Source of the DNA: Rhyacichthys aspro
Taxonomy: Eukaryota > Chordata > Actinopteri > Gobiiformes > Rhyacichthyidae
DNA: 64,000 nt
Direction: 5' to 3'
NCBI GenBank assembly: GCA_036850595.1
Contig: CM072153.1
Location: 11,550,169 to 11,614,168 of the forward strand
The notes beneath the pieces are model-generated. The model was not told where the DNA came from, did no database searches, and saw nothing but the letters and a program-made list of their open reading frames with translations. Of this stretch, positions 59,341 through 64,000 are shown piece after piece. Position numbers and translations under genes: made by a program. Position 1 is the first letter of the stretch; the number at the start of each line of letters is the position of its first letter.

Positions 59341-61509
59341 GGAAAAGGCACATTTTGAACAAACAGCAAAGTAAATTATTTTTGTAGCAAATGTTTAAAA
59401 GTGCACTCATCATTTTGTGTACTAATTCTACAACGTTCTTCTTCAGTATCTAATTTTTCAACATGGGCGAATGCAAACTGTTTTAACATTATTATACACT
59501 ATTGGTGACAGTTTAATTCTTGTGTTCTGTTTTGTCTTTACACAGTGCACCTTTAAACTCTCACTAAAGGTACACAAATACCATAGCACTAAGTCCTTCA
59601 GAGGCTGATTACTGAGCCATAGATTATATTTAAAATGCCTCATAGTCCATAGTTAGTGACAAACTAGCAGAGATAGAGGGAGGAACAGAGAGTAGGCGCA
59701 ACAGAGGGAACTGAAGGGACACAGTGAGGTGCAGAGAGATAATTGGGCTGTCCGGAACAAGGGCATGGAGAGAGGCCTCCAACGCCTGTGTGTGTCCCAT
59801 GAAAGACTTCTCTTTTCTGACAAATACATTGTTTTGATCAGTGTGTGTGGGGACTGCAGTCTCTGTGTGCTGTCCCCCTCTGAGACCCAGTGCATGTGCG
59901 CGGGTGCACGTGCGTGAGCGACCCATAGTGAGATGACAGAGCCGCCGAGCGTCCCGCCGCTGCGCTTTGTCTCACAGAGTGCATTTGATCCAGCAGTGCA
60001 CGCACACACCAACGTGCACACACAACCCTGGGAGGCCGGTGCTGGGACAGAACACAGGGGAGAGAGGGATGAGAGAGAAGTCACAGAGCGAGAGAGGGGT
60101 GAAGGTTAGGACTTTGAGTTTGTGACCACACTACCAAAATCAACTTTTTATGAGTGCATAATAAAGACAACCATTATGGTTTATTAAAATAACACAAAGT
60201 GGCAATCTTCATTTGCCCCTAACCTTTATTATGTAGCACTTCAGTCAATAATTCAGCTTATATCACTCCCAGAACTCTGCATAGTTATTACCAAAGTAAT
60301 AACACAGAGGGAGGGCTGTTGTTCCCAAAAAATTATTTTCAAGGAAGAATACAACAGCACAACAAAATACGTTTCTTTGAGATTAAAATTATACACAACA
60401 AGCAATGACAAATACATACTGTATTTGTGATTCTAGGTATCTAACTATGTTGAGTATGATTTGGGTAACTAGCATCGTATATTCAGGCTTCTTTCTCTCC
60501 TCTATTCTTCCACAGTTCACTTTATATGATGTAATGTGTGAATTATGTACTGGTAATGACAGCAGCGGAGTGACACATGTAAAGTGATGAGGCTCTGCTC
60601 TATTTCTGTACACTCAGAAAGCTCGATAAAACTAATGTTGGAACTAAAAACCTCACTCTGTCGCATTTTACAAGAATCATTTTAACAGTCTGATTAGTCA
60701 AAGACTTGTTCCACCTGTGCTCACAATTGACTGGTTGCCATGCCAACTCTTAGCAACCAGAGCACAAGAAAAGTCATTTTTCATGTGCTCCTTAGAAAAG
60801 AACACTAAAGTTACATGTTTCATACTACTACAGCTCATGTACTATTATTTGGAACTAACTGGTCACAAAGAGTCACTTCCCAACCTCCCCTCCTCTGAGT
60901 TCAAATTAAAACTGAATCCCTAAAATCCCATTGCTCTTAAAAGTCTCATTTGACGCATTCTTAAAACACAAAAGAATGAACTATTATGTATGGATCAACC
61001 AGAAATGGACACTGTATTATCAATATAACTACAGTTTCACATATTCCTCACCACACACTCCACAACTTCTTTGCTAATTGGTCGAAGGAGAGGGACCAGG
61101 TGGCGTCGGCCTTCCAACACACGCAAACTTCATGCAGCAAAACAGAAAAAGCGCCTTCCTTTGTGTCGCCCTCCCTATTATTATTATTATTATTACTATA
61201 AAGCAATCTTTAACCATTTCCTTTCTTGACAGTGGGATCCTTTGGGTGCTCCCCTGCCCCCACTCTTCCATCTGTCTGTGCGTTCCCCCGAGGTGCCCGT
61301 GCAGGCGAAACCGAGCCAGGCGATTGATGGCCAGGACAGCGAGGGACCCACGGAGAGCAGGGTAGGCAAAAAGAACGCAGCGCTGGGGGGTGTTTGGGAT
61401 GGACAGAGCCACAGAGGCCGAGAAAGGAGGCGATGAAGAGCGCAGCGGATGGGAGAAAAAAAGAGAGGAGTGTGTGCGCGAGTCTCTCTGGGGGGCTCGC
61501 TCAAGGTGT

Positions 61510-61523
61510 GTTTCCATGGCAAC
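61510..61523 (+). promoter_or_regulatory. RFX-type X-box
   Basis: GTTTCCATGGCAAC, a near-palindromic X-box with one departure from the strongest consensus, sits in a GC-rich block within a znf423 intron. Confidence 0.4.
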
Positions 61524-61604
61524 CAGAGGTGGTGGGGTGGACTGATGAAGGGGGCGGGCGGGGGGGGTGAGCTTGACCCATTGGTAGTGAGGGGGCTGGA
61601 GAAT

Positions 61605-61631
61605 ACACACACACACACACACACACACACA
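61605..61631. repeat. (CA)n microsatellite
   Basis: About thirteen AC units inside a GC-rich block. Their translation produces the Cys/Val runs in the open frames of this area. Confidence 0.95.
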
Positions 61632-63794
61632 GAGGCTGGTGCAGTGCTGGAGGGGTCCCAGGAGTGGCCCCACCTCTACTCACCCTCACAGACTGAAGAA
61701 TGCTGCAGTGCTGGGGTCCCGCGGGTACCCAACACCCACCCACACACACACAACGGCCCTCCCTTCTCCCGGCTTTCATTTTCCCTCCGTTTCCATCACT
61801 GGCTCAGAGGTAATTGTTCAGATTTCTCTCATTTGTTTAGTCCACATCTGACTGTGTGGTGGTACATGTAGGACACAGGCACAGACCCCTTCCATTGATT
61901 ATACACAAGCTGCTATTGACACACATCCAGGAGATTCTGGTATTCCAAAAGTAGGGCTGCAGAGATAGATATCAATATTTAGTGGGTATTCTACCAGACT
62001 GTCTGCTGTGCTGAAAACAATATAAATGCTCTGGGTTCATTTAAGGTAATTTGCACATGTGCATGGTTATATTACAAAACAACACTCCACATCAGCTCCT
62101 GCTATTGTTTGTTCATGAATAATCTCACTATATCACAACAGATCTTGCCCTCAGTGATATGCCAGACAAAGTTTAGAATAGACAAATACAGCATGGATAT
62201 TTTAATAATGTTTCTCCAAATCAACCAGTGTCATTTATGGTGTTGCAACAACAAAAGGCTCAATGACACCAATAGCTGTCAACACACAAATTCAAACATA
62301 ATAATGATAAAATGTTATGCTTATTGTTTGATTTTTCTTTGCCAACAATTTTTTTTTTTTTGAATACCCAGGAGATAAGTAGTGGAATTTAGTTTAATTT
62401 AGTTTAATTTAACCTTTGTTTTTGCTCAACTGCTGGTCTATTTTTGACTAAATCTCAATTGTATTTTTTTCATTTTAATTTGCAAGTTCGATCTGTACAG
62501 TTACTAGATTTGCTATATACACTATTCATACTTTAATGTACTTTAAACATGAACAATAAAAGTGACATTCCACCACAGACATACTGCATGTTCATTACTC
62601 AGATTACCTATATCGACCGGTCAATACACTGTGTCTGCACAAGAAGGAATACAAGCAACAACAATCCCACACAGACAATTCAATAATAAGCTATCAAGAT
62701 GTTGCCTCCATAAGAGCTGTAACAAGCTTCTTTTTTCTAACCTACAAGCTAAATAAACAGCTATTCTTCATCCCAAAACTAAAACCGCTGTAATCCGATC
62801 TGGTCTGTCTCCCTTCCTTCAGTCCATACAAATTGGCCGCTCTCATCGTATGACGTGATCTTTTAATAAATGCTTCCAGTGGAAACTCTCCCTCGGTCTT
62901 GCGCACACAAAACAGTATTGGCAGACGAGGACGGCATATGGCGATAAGCAGTTTGTGTTGGTGCGTATAATGACAGGAAGCACAAATTGAGCATATTCGT
63001 GTCGTGGATGTGTGTTTTGGAAAGAGTCTGTCGGAGTGTGTATGGAGCAGCTTGGATTTTCCCGATCAGATTACATAACAGTAGGAAGCTGGAGTGCCCC
63101 GGCCGGTGGAAGCCAAAAAGCCTCCTCACTTCCACACACAAACCGCTCAGACGCCATTAGTGTCTGCGTATCGGAGCTTATTGGAATTCTGTGTACCTCG
63201 GTGTAACTCCACAGACACAATTACATTATGTATTTCATTTCAAATTTCCAAAGACAGGTCTTGGAAGATTAAGGTACAGTGTCTTGGCAGCAATACTAAA
63301 ACTCTTATGTAACATTTACCTTTACCTTCGTGTGCAAAAATAACAGATGGCTAAATACTTTCCACCTCAGCAACACAAAAAACACAATTGATGATGTGAC
63401 CTTAACGAAGGAGCGCTGGCATCTATTAGTGTTTGGTGAATTCCAGCGCTGAATGGGACTAGAAAAAATACAAAAAGTCGACTGCAGACTACACAAAAGC
63501 GTTCTACAAACATACCGTGATTTGCTCAACAGGACAAAACCAATCAGAACTCAGCTGCACCGCAACTCACTCAAATCCAGCTCGTTCAGTGTCATCTGGA
63601 GAGCACTTGACCGTAACAATGAGCAGCTGACACGCACGCCTTGTGATATCGCACGTAATGAGACTTTAATTAATATTCAAACAGCAGAGGTGCACACATC
63701 ATCGCTCCGGCCTTGGAATTATCGCTCAGGACGTTCACGGCAAAATTGGGAATTACCATTTCCTCATATAAGCAAGAGGAAAAACCTGCCCATA

Positions 63795-63816
63795 ACACAC
63801 ACACACACACACACAC
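63795..63816. repeat. (CA)n microsatellite
   Basis: Eleven AC units. Confidence 0.92.
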
Positions 63817-63955
63817 ATTCGCACACCTCTTTTTTAGCTCGTTAGCAGGGATGAGCGTAATGAATGCAGGGTATATTTGTGTTTAGAATCTTAATTGAAA
63901 GCTTGAAAGTGGCCAACAGGGAATAAGACTAATCACTGTGTGTGAATAAACCATC

Positions 63956-63956
63956 A

Positions 63957-63984
<28 letters not shown>
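63956..63984. repeat. (CA)n microsatellite
   Basis: About fourteen AC units close to the window end. Confidence 0.92.
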
Positions 63985-63987
<3 letters not shown>

Positions 63988-64000
63988 GGATAACATTAAA

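Noticed and set aside
61074..61673. Longest open frame in the window (199 codons, minus strand)
   Set aside because: It runs through a GC-rich block and a (CA)n run that gives a Cys/Val repeat, has overlapping open frames on several other frames, and shows no recognisable domain or family.

Overview
The window looks like a ray-finned (teleost) fish nuclear genome. It holds vertebrate multi-exon genes with canonical GT/AG introns, about 1.5% coding sequence, many CA/GT microsatellites and fish-type dispersed repeats: tRNA-derived SINE copies, a LINE 3' tail, a Tigger/pogo-like TA-flanked element and other inverted-repeat elements. Nothing suggests a bacterial, viral or organellar origin. Assignment to a species is not possible from the sequence alone.

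Two protein-coding genes are supported, both on the minus strand. (1) peds1 (TMEM189/Kua, plasmanylethanolamine desaturase) is complete. Six coding exons lie between 34530 (ATG) and 10510 (stop); they splice with matching phases into a 283-residue protein carrying the histidine clusters of the family. (2) The 3' end of a znf423-type multi-zinc-finger gene is present. Three coding exons (55709-55578, 53677-53562, 36639-36610) encode the last three C2H2 fingers and the C-terminus. The rest of znf423 lies beyond base 64000. The two genes are head-to-tail, about 2.1 kb apart, with a CpG-rich peds1 promoter between them.

Layout: 1-10509 is intergenic sequence 3' of peds1, with no exon recognised. 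10510-34530 is peds1, with introns of 3.0, 3.5, 4.8, 0.15 and 11.7 kb read from low to high coordinate. 34531-36609 is the intergenic gap plus the znf423 3' UTR. 36610-64000 is the znf423 3' part, dominated by a 16.9-kb last intron and at least 8.3 kb of the next one. Introns carry repeats and several motif matches to vertebrate regulators (RFX X-boxes, CTCF-type sites).

The proteins are unrelated in function: peds1 is an ER membrane enzyme of plasmalogen synthesis and znf423 a nuclear transcriptional regulator. They are neighbours, not a pathway. No new multi-gene system is visible. The most interesting points are the znf423-peds1 linkage, which differs from the human arrangement, a perfect 18-bp-arm palindrome, a degenerate family of TGACAGGTGT-type repeats in a peds1 intron, and several degraded transposable elements.
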